From positions 2,356,001 to 2,420,000 of the forward strand of contig NZ_CP067140.1 of assembly GCF_028553805.1 (NCBI RefSeq): a DNA stretch of 64,000 nucleotides, in the 5' to 3' direction. Positions 8,769-17,750 of this stretch are shown in pieces. The number at the start of each line of letters is the position of its first letter. The stretch's first letter is position 1. This DNA is from Paracoccus saliphilus (GTDB lineage Bacteria > Pseudomonadota > Alphaproteobacteria > Rhodobacterales > Rhodobacteraceae). The notes under the pieces are model-generated. The model made no database searches. It saw nothing but the letters and a program-made list of their open reading frames with translations, and was not told where the DNA came from. Position numbers and translations under genes: made by a program.

Positions 8769-9938
8769 TTACAACCCGGCAAAGGCCAGGATTTCGGCGT
8801 GGTGCTCGTCCAGTTCGGGCGCGGCGGGCAGCCGGTCCGGATAGGTCTCGGCATCGACAAGGACCGGCGTGCAGGCCAGTTTCAGCTGCGATCCGTCCAG
8901 CGGCGCGATCGCCCCGCGCGCCTTGACCTGGGGGTCGTTAACCATGTCCTTGATCGAATTGACCCGCGCGGCGGGGATCGATGCGGCATCCAGTCGCGAC
9001 AGCCACTCGGCCACCGGCGCGGCGGCCAGCTTGTCCTCGATCATCTCTTTCAGCGCCGCATTGTTGGCCACGCGCGACGCCCGGTCGGCAAACCTTGGAT
9101 CCTCAAGCAGATCGGACCGGTCGATCACGCCGCAGAATGTCTTGAACAGCTTGTCGGTGCCAGCGGTGATGACTAGATAACCGTCTTGCGCGCGGAAGGC
9201 GTCGAACGGCGCCGAGCCGGGATGCGCCGCTCCTGTAGGGCCAGGAGAGGTCCCGGTTAGCGTGAACCGACTGATCGCGTTTTCCAACAATGCCATCTGG
9301 CATTCCAGCATCGAGATATCCACCCGCGCACCCTTTCCGGTGGTGCTTCGCTGAAGCAGCGCCGACTGGATGCCAAGCGCCGCGAAGACGCCCGCCGCCA
9401 GATCCCCGAGCGAGGTGCCAACTCGTGCGGGTGGCTGTCCAGGGTGCCCGGTCAGGCTCATCATGCCGCTCATCGCCTGGACGACTAGATCGTAGGCCGG
9501 CTTCTTGCGATAGGGGCCGCTCTGCCCGAAGCCCGAAATCGAAGCGAAGACCAGACGGCCGTTCCTGGCCCGGATCGCCTCCCAGTCGTAGCCCAGCTTC
9601 TCCATGACGCCGGGGCGGAAATTTTCCACCAGCACGTCGGCCTTGGCCAGAAGCGCCTCAAAAACCCGGCGATCCTTGGGCGCCTTGAGATCCAGCGCGA
9701 TCGACTTCTTGCCGCGGTTCGCCAGGGCGAAATAGGCCGACCTGTCGCCTTCGAAGGGCAGGAACTGCCGGGAATCATCCCCGACCTCAGGTTGTTCGAC
9801 CTTGAGAACGGTCGCCCCCAAATCCTGCAAGATCATCGTGCAATAGGGGCCGGAGAGGACGCGCGTCAGGTCCAGTATCACAAAGCCGGCCAGCGGACCA
9901 TTGCCCTGCGGCAGGCTTGCGTCGGTATCGGGTGTCAT
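8769..9938 (-). CDS. Family III (CaiB/BaiF) CoA transferase
   Basis: The 389-residue protein carries the family N-terminus (GFVILDLTRVLSGPYCTMILQDLGATVLKVE), GDDSRQF and RGKKSIALDLK. The catalytic aspartate is expected in VGTSLGDLAAGVFAALG. Enzymes of this family move CoA between carboxylic acids through an aspartyl-CoA thioester. The start is the ATG after AAGGAAGCGAAC. The gene sits downstream of a transporter for carboxylates, so the likely acceptor is the imported acid, with succinyl-CoA or acetyl-CoA as possible donor. Substrate is not inferable from sequence alone. Confidence 0.92.
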   Translation of the reverse strand: MTPDTDASLPQGNGPLAGFVILDLTRVLSGPYCTMILQDLGATVLKVEQPEVGDDSRQFLPFEGDRSAYFALANRGKKSIALDLKAPKDRRVFEALLAKADVLVENFRPGVMEKLGYDWEAIRARNGRLVFASISGFGQSGPYRKKPAYDLVVQAMSGMMSLTGHPGQPPARVGTSLGDLAAGVFAALGIQSALLQRSTTGKGARVDISMLECQMALLENAISRFTLTGTSPGPTGAAHPGSAPFDAFRAQDGYLVITAGTDKLFKTFCGVIDRSDLLEDPRFADRASRVANNAALKEMIEDKLAAAPVAEWLSRLDAASIPAARVNSIKDMVNDPQVKARGAIAPLDGSQLKLACTPVLVDAETYPDRLPAAPELDEHHAEILAFAGL

Positions 9939-9974
9939 GTTCGCTTCCTTCGTTGCATCAAGATGTGCGGCGCA

Positions 9975-10012
9975 GCACGGTCCCGGCAGGGATAGCCCCG
10001 CCGGGACCGTGC
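9975..10012 (-). terminator. Long hairpin between tctA and the CoA transferase
   Basis: GCACGGTCCCGGCAGGG (9975-9991), a 4-nt loop ATAG, and CCCCGCCGGGACCGTGC (9996-10012) form a 17-bp stem with one mismatch. It starts 17 bp after the tctA stop on the minus strand. No T-run follows, so it may be an RNA-stability or partial-termination element that lowers expression of the downstream CoA-transferase and crotonase genes relative to the transporter. Confidence 0.75.
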
Positions 10013-10028
10013 TCCGATACGATTGTAA

Positions 10029-11546
10029 TCAGGCCTCTCCGGCGGGCAGGTCAACCGCCCGCCGCTGCTTTATCATGCTGCGCATCCCGCTGACGGCGGC
10101 CCAGATCAGCAGCAGCCCCGAGATGCCCAGCACCGGACCCGACAACTGGCCGGTCAGCAGGACGGTGGCGTCTCCGCGGGCCAGCAGCATGGCGCGGCGC
10201 AGGTTTTCCTCGAGCATCGGGCCCAGCACGAAGCCCAAGATCAGGTTGGCCGGACCATAGCCCACCTTCTGGAAGAAGAACCCCAGCCCCCCGAAGAGCA
10301 GCACGATCCCCACGTCGAAGACACTGTTCTTCATCGAATAGACGCCGATGCAGATCAGGGCGATAACAATGGGATAGATGAACTTGTATGGGAATTGCAG
10401 CACCCGCACCCATAGCCCGATCAGCGGGATGTTCAACAGCAGCAGGAACAGGTTGCCGATCCAGAAGCTCGCGATCAGGCCCCAGAACATCTGCGGGTGA
10501 TCCGTCACCAGCATCGGCCCCGGCGAAATCCCGTGGATCATCAGCGCGCCCAGCATGATCGACATGGTCGCACTGCCCGGGATGCCGATAGTCAACGTCG
10601 GGATAAAGGCGGTCTGGGCGGCAGCGTTGTTAGCCGCTTCCGGCGCCGCGAGGCCTTGGATCGCCCCCTTGCCAAAGATCGACCGGTCCTTGGCCATCCT
10701 CAGTTCGACCGCATAGGCCAGAAAGGCCGAGATCACCGTTCCCGCCCCGGGCAGAGCCCCGAGGAAGCCCCCGATCGAGGACCCGCGCAGGATCGGACCC
10801 GCCACCTGACGCACCCAGGCGAAATCCGGCAACATGCTGCGCAGGCTGACCTTCTGGGCTGCACCCCGGTTGCCCGAGCCGCCGATGGAATTGGCGACCT
10901 CGGAGATCCCGAACAACCCCATGGCGATGGCGACCAGGCTGACCCCGTCGCGTAGCTCCAGCAGATCGAAGGTATAGCGGAAATCGCCCGAGGTCACATC
11001 CGTCCCCACAGTGCCCAGCAGCAGACCCAGCACCACCATGATCATCGACCGCACCGCCGACCCGGTGCCGACCGTCACGGCCGCCACGAGCCCCAGCACC
11101 ATCAGCGCAAAGTAATCGCCGGGGCCGAATTTCAGACCCAGCTCGGCGATCGCAGGGCCAAAGCCCATCAGCGCGATCACGCCCAGGGTGCCGCCGGTGA
11201 AGGACGCGATGGCAGTGGTGAACAGCGCCCGGCCGGCCTTGCCCTGCTTGGCCATCGGGTTGCCGTCCAGACAAGTCACGGCGTTCGAGGGCGTGCCCGG
11301 CAGATTCAGCAGGATCGACGCGATCGACCCGCCATATTCCGCACCGTAATAGATGCCGCCCAGAGCGATCAGCGCCGTCGTCGGTTCAAGATAGAACGTC
11401 ACCGGCAGCAGCATCGAGATGGCTGCCAGGCTGCCCAGCCCCGGCAGCACGCCGATCAGCGTGCCTATGAAGACGCCCATGAAGCAATAGGCAAGGTTGG
11501 TCAGCGTCGCCGCGGTGGCAAAGCCGAGGATGATATTTTCCCACAT
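10029..11546 (-). CDS. tctA: Tripartite tricarboxylate transporter permease, large subunit (TctA)
   Basis: The 505-residue inner-membrane protein has about 11-12 hydrophobic segments and the TctA signatures GVLPGLGSLAAISMLLPVT near the start and GALPGAGTVISAFLAYAVE in the second half, plus GIPGSATMSIMLGALMIHGI. TctA is the large channel subunit of secondary transporters that depend on a periplasmic binding protein. It follows tctB by 4 bp and belongs to the tctC-tctB-tctA operon. Family members carry citrate, dicarboxylates or aromatic carboxylates; which applies here is unknown. Confidence 0.95.
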   Translation of the reverse strand: MWENIILGFATAATLTNLAYCFMGVFIGTLIGVLPGLGSLAAISMLLPVTFYLEPTTALIALGGIYYGAEYGGSIASILLNLPGTPSNAVTCLDGNPMAKQGKAGRALFTTAIASFTGGTLGVIALMGFGPAIAELGLKFGPGDYFALMVLGLVAAVTVGTGSAVRSMIMVVLGLLLGTVGTDVTSGDFRYTFDLLELRDGVSLVAIAMGLFGISEVANSIGGSGNRGAAQKVSLRSMLPDFAWVRQVAGPILRGSSIGGFLGALPGAGTVISAFLAYAVELRMAKDRSIFGKGAIQGLAAPEAANNAAAQTAFIPTLTIGIPGSATMSIMLGALMIHGISPGPMLVTDHPQMFWGLIASFWIGNLFLLLLNIPLIGLWVRVLQFPYKFIYPIVIALICIGVYSMKNSVFDVGIVLLFGGLGFFFQKVGYGPANLILGFVLGPMLEENLRRAMLLARGDATVLLTGQLSGPVLGISGLLLIWAAVSGMRSMIKQRRAVDLPAGEA

Positions 11547-11550
11547 GGCA

Positions 11551-11997
11551 TCAGGCTCCGAAGCGGAACAGCGGCATGGTCATGCCGAGGAGTTGTGAAA
11601 ACAGCAGCCAGGCACCAATGGCGGTCAGCGTCGCGATGGCAAGCGCCGGGATCAGGCCGTAGTTCTTTTCAGCCAGGCTGCACAAGCCGATGCAGATGAA
11701 GAAGGCCGGGATCATACCGAGATACAGCATCGAGATGCCAAAGCCCGTCACCGCGGCAAGGATCGCGAAAAAGGCGCGCCATTCGATGTCAACTTTCGGG
11801 GCGCCCTGCACGATGGCCGAGGTCGCCTCGATCACGCCCAGCCCGATCAGCAGGGCCGACAGGACCACCGGCAGATAGCCCGGCCCCATACGCAGCCCGC
11901 TGCCCATATTATATTGCGATGCGACGACAAATCCAATCAGACCGATCGCAATCACCACCACGGCCATGATCAGCCGCAAAGACACGAGTTTTGGCAT
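11551..11997 (-). CDS. tctB: Tripartite tricarboxylate transporter small membrane subunit (TctB)
   Basis: This is a 148-residue hydrophobic protein with four predicted membrane segments: LIMAVVVIAIGLIGFVVASQ, YLPVVLSALLIGLGVIEATS, FFAILAAVTGFGISMLYLG and ATLTAIGAWLLFSQLLG. The MGPGYLPVVLS motif after TM1 is typical of TctB (DUF1468). It partners TctA in the membrane complex. It lies between tctC (84 bp upstream gap) and tctA (4 bp), in the usual C-B-A order. Confidence 0.92.
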   Translation of the reverse strand: MPKLVSLRLIMAVVVIAIGLIGFVVASQYNMGSGLRMGPGYLPVVLSALLIGLGVIEATSAIVQGAPKVDIEWRAFFAILAAVTGFGISMLYLGMIPAFFICIGLCSLAEKNYGLIPALAIATLTAIGAWLLFSQLLGMTMPLFRFGA

Positions 11998-12081
11998 GGT
12001 GAAACTCCTCAGGAACCCTACAGACCGGGCTGTGGGTCGCGCAGGTCAGGAGCAACCGGACGACGGCTGCCCCTACCGCGG

Positions 12082-13071
12082 TCACTTGGTTTCGACGCCG
12101 ACGCTTTCGATCACGCCGACCCATTTGTCACGCTCGGAATTGAGGAAGGCAGCAGCTTCTTCCGGCGTGGTCTCCATGGGGGCGAGACCCTGCATCTTGA
12201 ACGCCTTAAGAACCTTGAGGTCGTTCATGGCCGCGTTCAGGGCATTCGACAGGACTTCCTGGACCTCGGGGTCAGTTCCGGCCGGTGCGACCAGCAGATT
12301 CCACAACGTGGCCGAGAACCCGTCAAGCGCTGCTTCCGAGGCCGTCGGCATTTCGGGCATCAGGTCGGACCGCTTCGGCGAGGTGACGGCGTAGGGCTGG
12401 ATGCCGCCCGCGCGGATCTGTTCTACCGCGCCGGGGATGGTCATCATCGCAACATCGACATGACCGCCCAAAAGATCGTTCATCATCGGGGTGTTACCCT
12501 TGTAGGGGATGTGCAGCATGTCGATGGATTCAGCGTGGGCCAGGTATTCCATGGCCAGATGGCCCGGCGTCCCGACACCTGAGGTGCCATAGGTCACTTC
12601 GCCCGGATGGGATTTGGCATAGGCGATCAGCTCGGGCAGGGTCTTGGGCTCAAGCCCCTTGTGGCCACCGATCACCATGCCGAGCGTCCCGGTCACACCG
12701 ATGATTTCCAGATCGTCGTCGATCGAATAGCCCGGATCCTTGCCAAGCGCGGCCGCAAGGATTGAGGTCCCGATCCCGCTGAGACCCACGGTATAGCCGT
12801 CGGCATCCGAGCTGGCGACATAGGCTACACCCACGGCGCCGGAGGCCCCGTCGCGATTTTCTACCACGACCGGCTGACCCAGGGCGGTGGTCATGCTGTC
12901 GGCCAAGATTCGCGCCACGACATCGGTCGATCCGCCCGGCGGAAAGCCCACGACCAACTTGACCGGCTTGGTCGGATAGGCGCCGCCCTCGGCATGGGCG
13001 CCTACCGAAGCGATGGATGCGGCGACAGCGCAAATCGCGCCCAGAGCCGCCCTACGTGAAAACTCGAACAT
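12082..13071 (-). CDS. tctC: Tripartite tricarboxylate transporter substrate-binding protein (TctC/Bug)
   Basis: The 329-residue periplasmic protein begins with a signal peptide containing twin arginines (SRRAALGAICAVAASIASVGAHA), so Tat export is possible. The mature part has the Bug-family signatures KLVVGFPPGGSTDVVARILADSM, VENRDGASGAVGVAYVA and TYGTSGVGTPGHLAMEYL, and IPYKGNTPMMNDLLGGHVDV. It captures a carboxylate for TctAB. It is the first gene of its operon and is divergent from a CoA-transferase operon across a 398-bp promoter region, which suggests shared control. Confidence 0.94.
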   Translation of the reverse strand: MFEFSRRAALGAICAVAASIASVGAHAEGGAYPTKPVKLVVGFPPGGSTDVVARILADSMTTALGQPVVVENRDGASGAVGVAYVASSDADGYTVGLSGIGTSILAAALGKDPGYSIDDDLEIIGVTGTLGMVIGGHKGLEPKTLPELIAYAKSHPGEVTYGTSGVGTPGHLAMEYLAHAESIDMLHIPYKGNTPMMNDLLGGHVDVAMMTIPGAVEQIRAGGIQPYAVTSPKRSDLMPEMPTASEAALDGFSATLWNLLVAPAGTDPEVQEVLSNALNAAMNDLKVLKAFKMQGLAPMETTPEEAAAFLNSERDKWVGVIESVGVETK

Positions 13072-13469
13072 GAGTGGTTTCTCCTCCCGGCCATGTAGTG
13101 TTTAGAATAATAAGCTATAGATATCATTTTTAGAAAAGGACGCAACAGTTTTTTTGCACAGCACCCGGGGCACGGGGCACCTGCGCGCAAATATCCAAGC
13201 CCGCCCTCATAGACAAACCACACAGCGCCCGGCAACGACACAGCCGTCAAGCACCCGCAATCCATAAAAATAGGCCATGGAAGCAGATGCCTCGATGAAC
13301 CGAATCCGCCGGGCGGCGCGAATCGCCCGGCCCCGAATCCCCGATCTCGGGCGCGCCAGAGATCGGCCCGGCACGCCCAAAAGACCTATTGAAGCATATA
13401 TATAATTTTTATCTTGCCAATCCCGCGCCTTTCCCCAATACTCGGCCCGAACCAAGGAGGAGATGACGC
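13072..13469. promoter_or_regulatory. Divergent promoter region between tctCBA and the CoA-transferase operon
   Basis: This 398-bp gap has AT-rich patches at both ends in otherwise GC-rich DNA: about 13100-13135 before tctC, including CTATAGATATC (13115-13125), and 13393-13411 (GCATATATATAATTTTTAT) before the plus-strand operon. The first resembles the CTATA-N2-TATAG dyad at 25869. AAGGAGG at 13454-13460 is the ribosome binding site of the plus-strand gene. I see no coding sequence in between. Confidence 0.5.
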
Positions 13470-14693
13470 ATGCCGGGCTGCCTGGGCCATACCAAGGTGC
13501 TGGACTTCAGCAGGGTCTTTGCCGGCCCGTGGGCGGCGCAGATGCTGGCCGATTTTGGTGCCGCTGTCATCAAGGTCGAACACGTCAAGGGCGGCGACGA
13601 CGTACGCCGCATGGGCGTACCGCATCTGGGCGCCGATGGCCAGCCGACCGGCGAAACCTCGTCCTTTCTGGCGATGAACCGAGGCAAACGCTCGGTCGCG
13701 CTAGACCTCAAGCACCTCGAAGGGCAAGCGCTGGCCCGCAAGCTGATCGCCGAGGCCGACGTTCTGATCGAGAACTTCAAGACCGGAACGCTGGCGCGGT
13801 TCGGGCTGGATTATGCTGCCGTGGCCGAACTAAACTGTCGGCTCGTTTATTGCTCGATCACCGGATTCGGCCAGACCGGCCCGATGCCCCCCCTACCCGG
13901 CCATGATCCGATCTTTCAGGCGATGAGCGGCCTGCTCAGTATGACCGGGAGCGCAGACGGACAGCCCGGCGCCGGCCCGGCACTGGCCGGCTATTCGATT
14001 TCCGACATCACGGCGGGGCAATATGCCGTGTCGGCCATCCTGGCCGCGCTGGCGCATCGCGACGGCGTTTCGGGCGAGGGTCAGTTCATCGACATCGCGC
14101 TGCTGGATTCGCAGATCCACGCCGCGTCGCACATGGCAATGAATTACCTCTGTTCGGGCAAGCTGCCGCGCCGCAATGGCACCGCCTCGCAGATCACCTG
14201 CCCTTGGCGGGCCTTCGACTGCGCCGACCGGCCGATCATGATCGCCATCGGCAATGATGCGCAATTCGCCCGATTTGCCGCCTATCTGGGGCTGGAAGGC
14301 GTGGCCGAGGATCCGCGGTTCGCCACCAATCTCGCGCGGGTCACAAATGCCGACACACTGGTCCCCATGATCGCCGAGAAGCTGACCGGCAAACAAGCTG
14401 ATACCTGCTATGATGATCTTGAGAAGATTGGGATCCCCGTCGGCCCGCTGAACAGTTTCGAAGATGTCTTCGAGATGGAGCAGGTGCAGCAGCGCGGGCT
14501 CCTGAAAGAGATGGACCACCCGAACGCGGGCCGGGTGCGCTATGTCGCCAACCCCGTCCGGTTCTCGAAGGCCGAGGCGGGGACGGATCGTCACCTCCCG
14601 GTTCATGCCGAACACACTGATGAGATCCTGCGCGAGCTGGGCCTTGGTGACGCCGAGATCGCGGATCTGCGGTCTGCTGGCGCGGTGACATAG
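13470..14693 (+). CDS. Family III (CaiB/BaiF) CoA transferase
   Basis: The 407-residue protein starts at an ATG 9 nt after AAGGAGG. Family features are TKVLDFSRVFAGPWAAQMLADFGAAVIKVE, NRGKRSVALDLK, and the catalytic-aspartate segment AGYSISDITAGQYAVSAILA. It is the first gene of a tightly packed plus-strand operon running to 20993. Its product probably activates a carboxylic acid by CoA transfer. It differs in sequence from the other two module-1 transferases, so different acids or different steps are likely. Confidence 0.92.
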   Translation: MPGCLGHTKVLDFSRVFAGPWAAQMLADFGAAVIKVEHVKGGDDVRRMGVPHLGADGQPTGETSSFLAMNRGKRSVALDLKHLEGQALARKLIAEADVLIENFKTGTLARFGLDYAAVAELNCRLVYCSITGFGQTGPMPPLPGHDPIFQAMSGLLSMTGSADGQPGAGPALAGYSISDITAGQYAVSAILAALAHRDGVSGEGQFIDIALLDSQIHAASHMAMNYLCSGKLPRRNGTASQITCPWRAFDCADRPIMIAIGNDAQFARFAAYLGLEGVAEDPRFATNLARVTNADTLVPMIAEKLTGKQADTCYDDLEKIGIPVGPLNSFEDVFEMEQVQQRGLLKEMDHPNAGRVRYVANPVRFSKAEAGTDRHLPVHAEHTDEILRELGLGDAEIADLRSAGAVT

Positions 14694-14705
14694 GAGGAAC
14701 AGGAT

Positions 14706-15749
14706 ATGGACGGAGTAACCAGCGAAGACTGGATCGACAACGCCCGGATGATCGTCGACAGCGCGCGCGCCATCGTGCCGGCGGACGGGGCGCTGGATCG
14801 GATCCGCGCCACCCGGTTCAAAGAGCCCGGGTTCGACCGCGCGGTCATGGCCGAGGCCGGAGAGCTGGGACTTTTCCTCATGCGGGTGCCGGAAGAGGAT
14901 GGCGGCCTGGGTCTGGGAATGCGCGAGGTCTGCGAACTGGCGCGTGTGCTCGGCGGCGGGCTGCTGCCCGAACCGGTGCTGCCCGCGATGATGGCTGCGT
15001 CCCTGCTTGGGCCCGACCTGCCTGAAGAGTCGATGACCGGAGCGCTGGTGCTGACACTGGCCTGGCAGGATGCAACGGGGGATCTGGGCTGGCAGGGCGG
15101 CGCGGCTGACGGGCGCCTGTCGGGCCGCAAGGTGGCCGTGCCGGGGGCCGAGGGGGCCCATCTTTTCGCCGTGACCACCTCTCAGGGCGTGGCGCTGCTG
15201 CCGCGTGACACGGTGACGATCACGTCGGCCAACACGCTCGACGGCGGCAAATCCAGCGCGATCACCTTTGACGCGCGGGCGGACTTGATCCCCTGCGATC
15301 ATATTCAGGCAGTGTTGCAGGATGCTAGCCTGGCCCAGTCGGCCTACCTGCTGGGCTTATCCGAACGCGCGCTAGACATCACGCTGGACTACCTGCGCAT
15401 CCGGACCCAGTTCGACCGCCCGATCGGCAGTTTCCAGGCGCTGCAGCATCGCGCGACCGGGATGAAAATCAGTCTCGAACTGTCCCGCGCCGCGATCTTC
15501 GCCACCGCCCGCCGGTTTGACACCGGTGCCGATGCGATGGCCCGCGCACGGGGCGCGGCACGGTGCAAGCTGCGTGCCGCCGAACTGGCAATGCTGGTTT
15601 CGCGCGAAGCGGTGCAGATGCACGGCGCTATGGGGATCACCGACGAGGCCGACATCGGTCTGTTTATCCGCAAGGCCATGACCGAGGCCAATGTCTTCGG
15701 CACCCCCCGCGCGCTACGTGCTCAGCTGGCGCAGATACTCGATCAATGA
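14706..15749 (+). CDS. Acyl-CoA dehydrogenase family protein, small/partner subunit type
   Basis: At 347 residues this is shorter than a normal acyl-CoA dehydrogenase. The N-terminal helical domain (FDRAVMAEAGELGLFLMRVPEEDGGLGLGMREV) and the C-terminal helices (DYLRIRTQFDRPIGSFQALQHRATGM; EAVQMHGAMGITDEADIGLFIRKA) are clear, while the central beta-domain is poorly conserved. Such proteins commonly form alpha2-beta2 enzymes with a longer partner, as in pimeloyl-CoA dehydrogenase (PimC/PimD) and steroid side-chain enzymes. The next gene starts 8 bp later and encodes the expected long partner. Whether this subunit binds FAD is uncertain. Confidence 0.87.
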   Translation: MDGVTSEDWIDNARMIVDSARAIVPADGALDRIRATRFKEPGFDRAVMAEAGELGLFLMRVPEEDGGLGLGMREVCELARVLGGGLLPEPVLPAMMAASLLGPDLPEESMTGALVLTLAWQDATGDLGWQGGAADGRLSGRKVAVPGAEGAHLFAVTTSQGVALLPRDTVTITSANTLDGGKSSAITFDARADLIPCDHIQAVLQDASLAQSAYLLGLSERALDITLDYLRIRTQFDRPIGSFQALQHRATGMKISLELSRAAIFATARRFDTGADAMARARGAARCKLRAAELAMLVSREAVQMHGAMGITDEADIGLFIRKAMTEANVFGTPRALRAQLAQILDQ

Positions 15750-15757
15750 GAGGCCGC

Positions 15758-16912
15758 ATGAAGGACCTGCCCGATTTCAATACAATGAGCGATGCCGATT
15801 TCCGCGCCCTGGCGCGCGAATTTGTCGAAACGAACTATCCCGATATCCCCCGCTATTCGCTCAGCCGACTGCACTGGGATGTGGTGAAGCCCTGGTATCT
15901 AATTCTGTCGGACCACGGCTGGATCTGCCCGACCTGGCCGCGCGAATATGGCGGCATGGGCCTGGCCGCCGGCAAGCACCTGATCCTGATCGAGGAATTT
16001 GAACGTTTCGGCGCCGCCCGCGTGAACGACATCGGTCCGGTCATGCTGGGGCCGCTGCTACTGAAATACGGTACGGACGAGCAGAAGGCGCATTATCTGC
16101 CCCGGATCCTGTCGGGTCAGGACGTCTGGGCGCAGGGCTATAGCGAACCGGGCGCCGGATCGGATCTGGCTGCTGTGCGCTGCGAGGCGGTGCTGGACGG
16201 CGAGGAATGGGTGATCAACGGGCAGAAGACCTGGTGCACCCTGGGCATGGATGCGAACTGGATTTTCATTCTGGCCCGGACCGACAAGAGTGTGAAAAAA
16301 CAGGCGGGCATCAGCTTTCTTCTGGTGCCGATGGACGCGCCCGGCGTCAGCATCCGGAATATCGAGAACCTCGAGCTTGAGGCCGAATTCTGCGAAGTCT
16401 TCTTCGACAACGTCCGCGTCCCCGCCGGTAATATTGTCGGCGGCGTCAATAACGGCTGGACCGCCGCCAAGGCGCTGCTGGGGCATGAGCGCGTGTTTAT
16501 CGGCGCACCCCGCCTGTCCGCCGCCGCCATGGCCCGGCTTGAAAAGATCGCGCGCCGGGCGGGCATCTGGCAGGATCCGGTTTTCCGCGACCGCTTTGTC
16601 GCCCTGCAATGTGACCTCGCCGATCTGGGCGACCTGTTCGAAACCTATGTCGACAAGCTGCGTGGCGGGCAGGCGATCGGGGCGGATGTCTCGATGCTTA
16701 AAATCTTCCAGAGCGAACTGTATCAGCGAATTTCCGAACTGATGATGGAGGTCGCCGCCGAGGGCTCCGGCCTGACTAACCCGCCCGAAGGCGATCGGCA
16801 GCTTCACGCCGCCGCCACCTATCTCTCGGCCCGTCCGACGACCATTTTCGGCGGCTCGACCGAGATCATGCGCAACATGCTGGCCAAAGCGGTGCTCGAA
16901 TTGCCCAGCTAG
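15758..16912 (+). CDS. Acyl-CoA dehydrogenase, large/catalytic subunit type
   Basis: From ATG 15758 (384 residues; an ATG at 15746 overlapping the previous stop is also in frame) the protein shows GGMGLAAGKHLILIEEFERFGAARVNDIGPVML, the FAD/substrate segment WAQGYSEPGAGSDLAAVRCEA, INGQKTWCTLGMDANWIFILART, and the C-terminal FGGSTEIMRNMLAKAVLELP. It resembles the long subunit of heteromeric acyl-CoA dehydrogenases acting on dicarboxyl-CoA or steroid acyl-CoA. It should oxidise an acyl-CoA to the 2-enoyl-CoA and pass electrons to ETF. Pairing with the preceding gene is inferred from adjacency and subunit length. Confidence 0.92.
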   Translation: MKDLPDFNTMSDADFRALAREFVETNYPDIPRYSLSRLHWDVVKPWYLILSDHGWICPTWPREYGGMGLAAGKHLILIEEFERFGAARVNDIGPVMLGPLLLKYGTDEQKAHYLPRILSGQDVWAQGYSEPGAGSDLAAVRCEAVLDGEEWVINGQKTWCTLGMDANWIFILARTDKSVKKQAGISFLLVPMDAPGVSIRNIENLELEAEFCEVFFDNVRVPAGNIVGGVNNGWTAAKALLGHERVFIGAPRLSAAAMARLEKIARRAGIWQDPVFRDRFVALQCDLADLGDLFETYVDKLRGGQAIGADVSMLKIFQSELYQRISELMMEVAAEGSGLTNPPEGDRQLHAAATYLSARPTTIFGGSTEIMRNMLAKAVLELPS

Positions 16913-16928
16913 ATCAGGAGGATTCCCG

Positions 16929-17750
16929 ATGTCTAATGCTCTGGTGATCCCGCTGGCGGATGGCAGCCAGCTGAATGCCCGGATCGACGGGCCCGAGACC
17001 GCGCCCTGCGTGCTGTTCTCGAATTCCGTGCTGACGGATCTCACGGTGTGGGACGCACAGGCGCGGGCACTTTCAGGCCGCTATCGCGTGCTGCGCTATG
17101 ATCAACGCGGCCATGGCACATCGGATGTGACTCAGGGTCCGATGAACTTTGTGCAGTATGGGGCCGATGTCATCGCCCTGCTCAACGCCTGCAATATCGA
17201 CAGCTGCATCTTTGTAGGCCTGTCCATGGGGGTGCCCACGGGGCTGGCTGCCTATGCGGCAGCGCCGGCCCGTTTCGACGGCTTCGTGGCGGTCGACGGG
17301 GTTAGCCGGTCGGCGCCGGGCCGCGAGGCCTTCTGGACCGAGCGGCGCGATACTGCCCGCGCCTCCGGGATGGAAGTCATTTCCCGCCAGACCGCATCGC
17401 GCTGGCTGCCAGGGCTGGCCGAAGATGCGCCCGAGATCACGCGGCTGGAACAGATGATCGCCGCCACCCCGGTCGAAGGGTTCGCCACCGCCACCCATGC
17501 TCTTGGCAGCTATGATCTGTCGACGGTGGTCGGCACACTGGCCGTGCCGGTGCTGGGGATCACCGGCGAAGAGGACGGCGCCATGCCGCAGGCGGTCCGC
17601 AGCCAGTTCGGCGCGGTGCCGGGCGCGCAGTTTCATGACATTCCCAGCGCAGGGCACGTTCCCAACTTTCAGGCGCCCGACGCCTTCACCCCGATCCTGG
17701 ACGCGTTTCTGAGGTCCGTCGCAAAAGTTTCAGAACAGGAGTCCCGCTGA
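16929..17750 (+). CDS. Alpha/beta hydrolase, 3-oxoadipate enol-lactonase-like
   Basis: The 273-residue protein has the PcaD-like layout: IPLADGSQLNARIDGPETAPCVLFSNSVLTDLTVWDAQ, YRVLRYDQRGHGTSD, the nucleophile elbow CIFVGLSMGVPTG (Ser in GLSMG), an acid near GITGEEDGAMP, and the catalytic His in PSAGHVPNFQAPDAF. Family members open enol-lactones or cleave C-C bonds of dicarboxylate intermediates. Its stop overlaps the ATG of the next CoA transferase (TGATG). The substrate is probably an intermediate of the same pathway; true PcaD activity is not shown. Confidence 0.85.
   Translation: MSNALVIPLADGSQLNARIDGPETAPCVLFSNSVLTDLTVWDAQARALSGRYRVLRYDQRGHGTSDVTQGPMNFVQYGADVIALLNACNIDSCIFVGLSMGVPTGLAAYAAAPARFDGFVAVDGVSRSAPGREAFWTERRDTARASGMEVISRQTASRWLPGLAEDAPEITRLEQMIAATPVEGFATATHALGSYDLSTVVGTLAVPVLGITGEEDGAMPQAVRSQFGAVPGAQFHDIPSAGHVPNFQAPDAFTPILDAFLRSVAKVSEQESR

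Noticed and set aside
13893..15302. Minus-strand open frame of about 470 codons across the CoA transferase and dehydrogenase genes
   Set aside because: It crosses two real genes, has low-complexity Arg/Gly/His-rich translation and no family motif.
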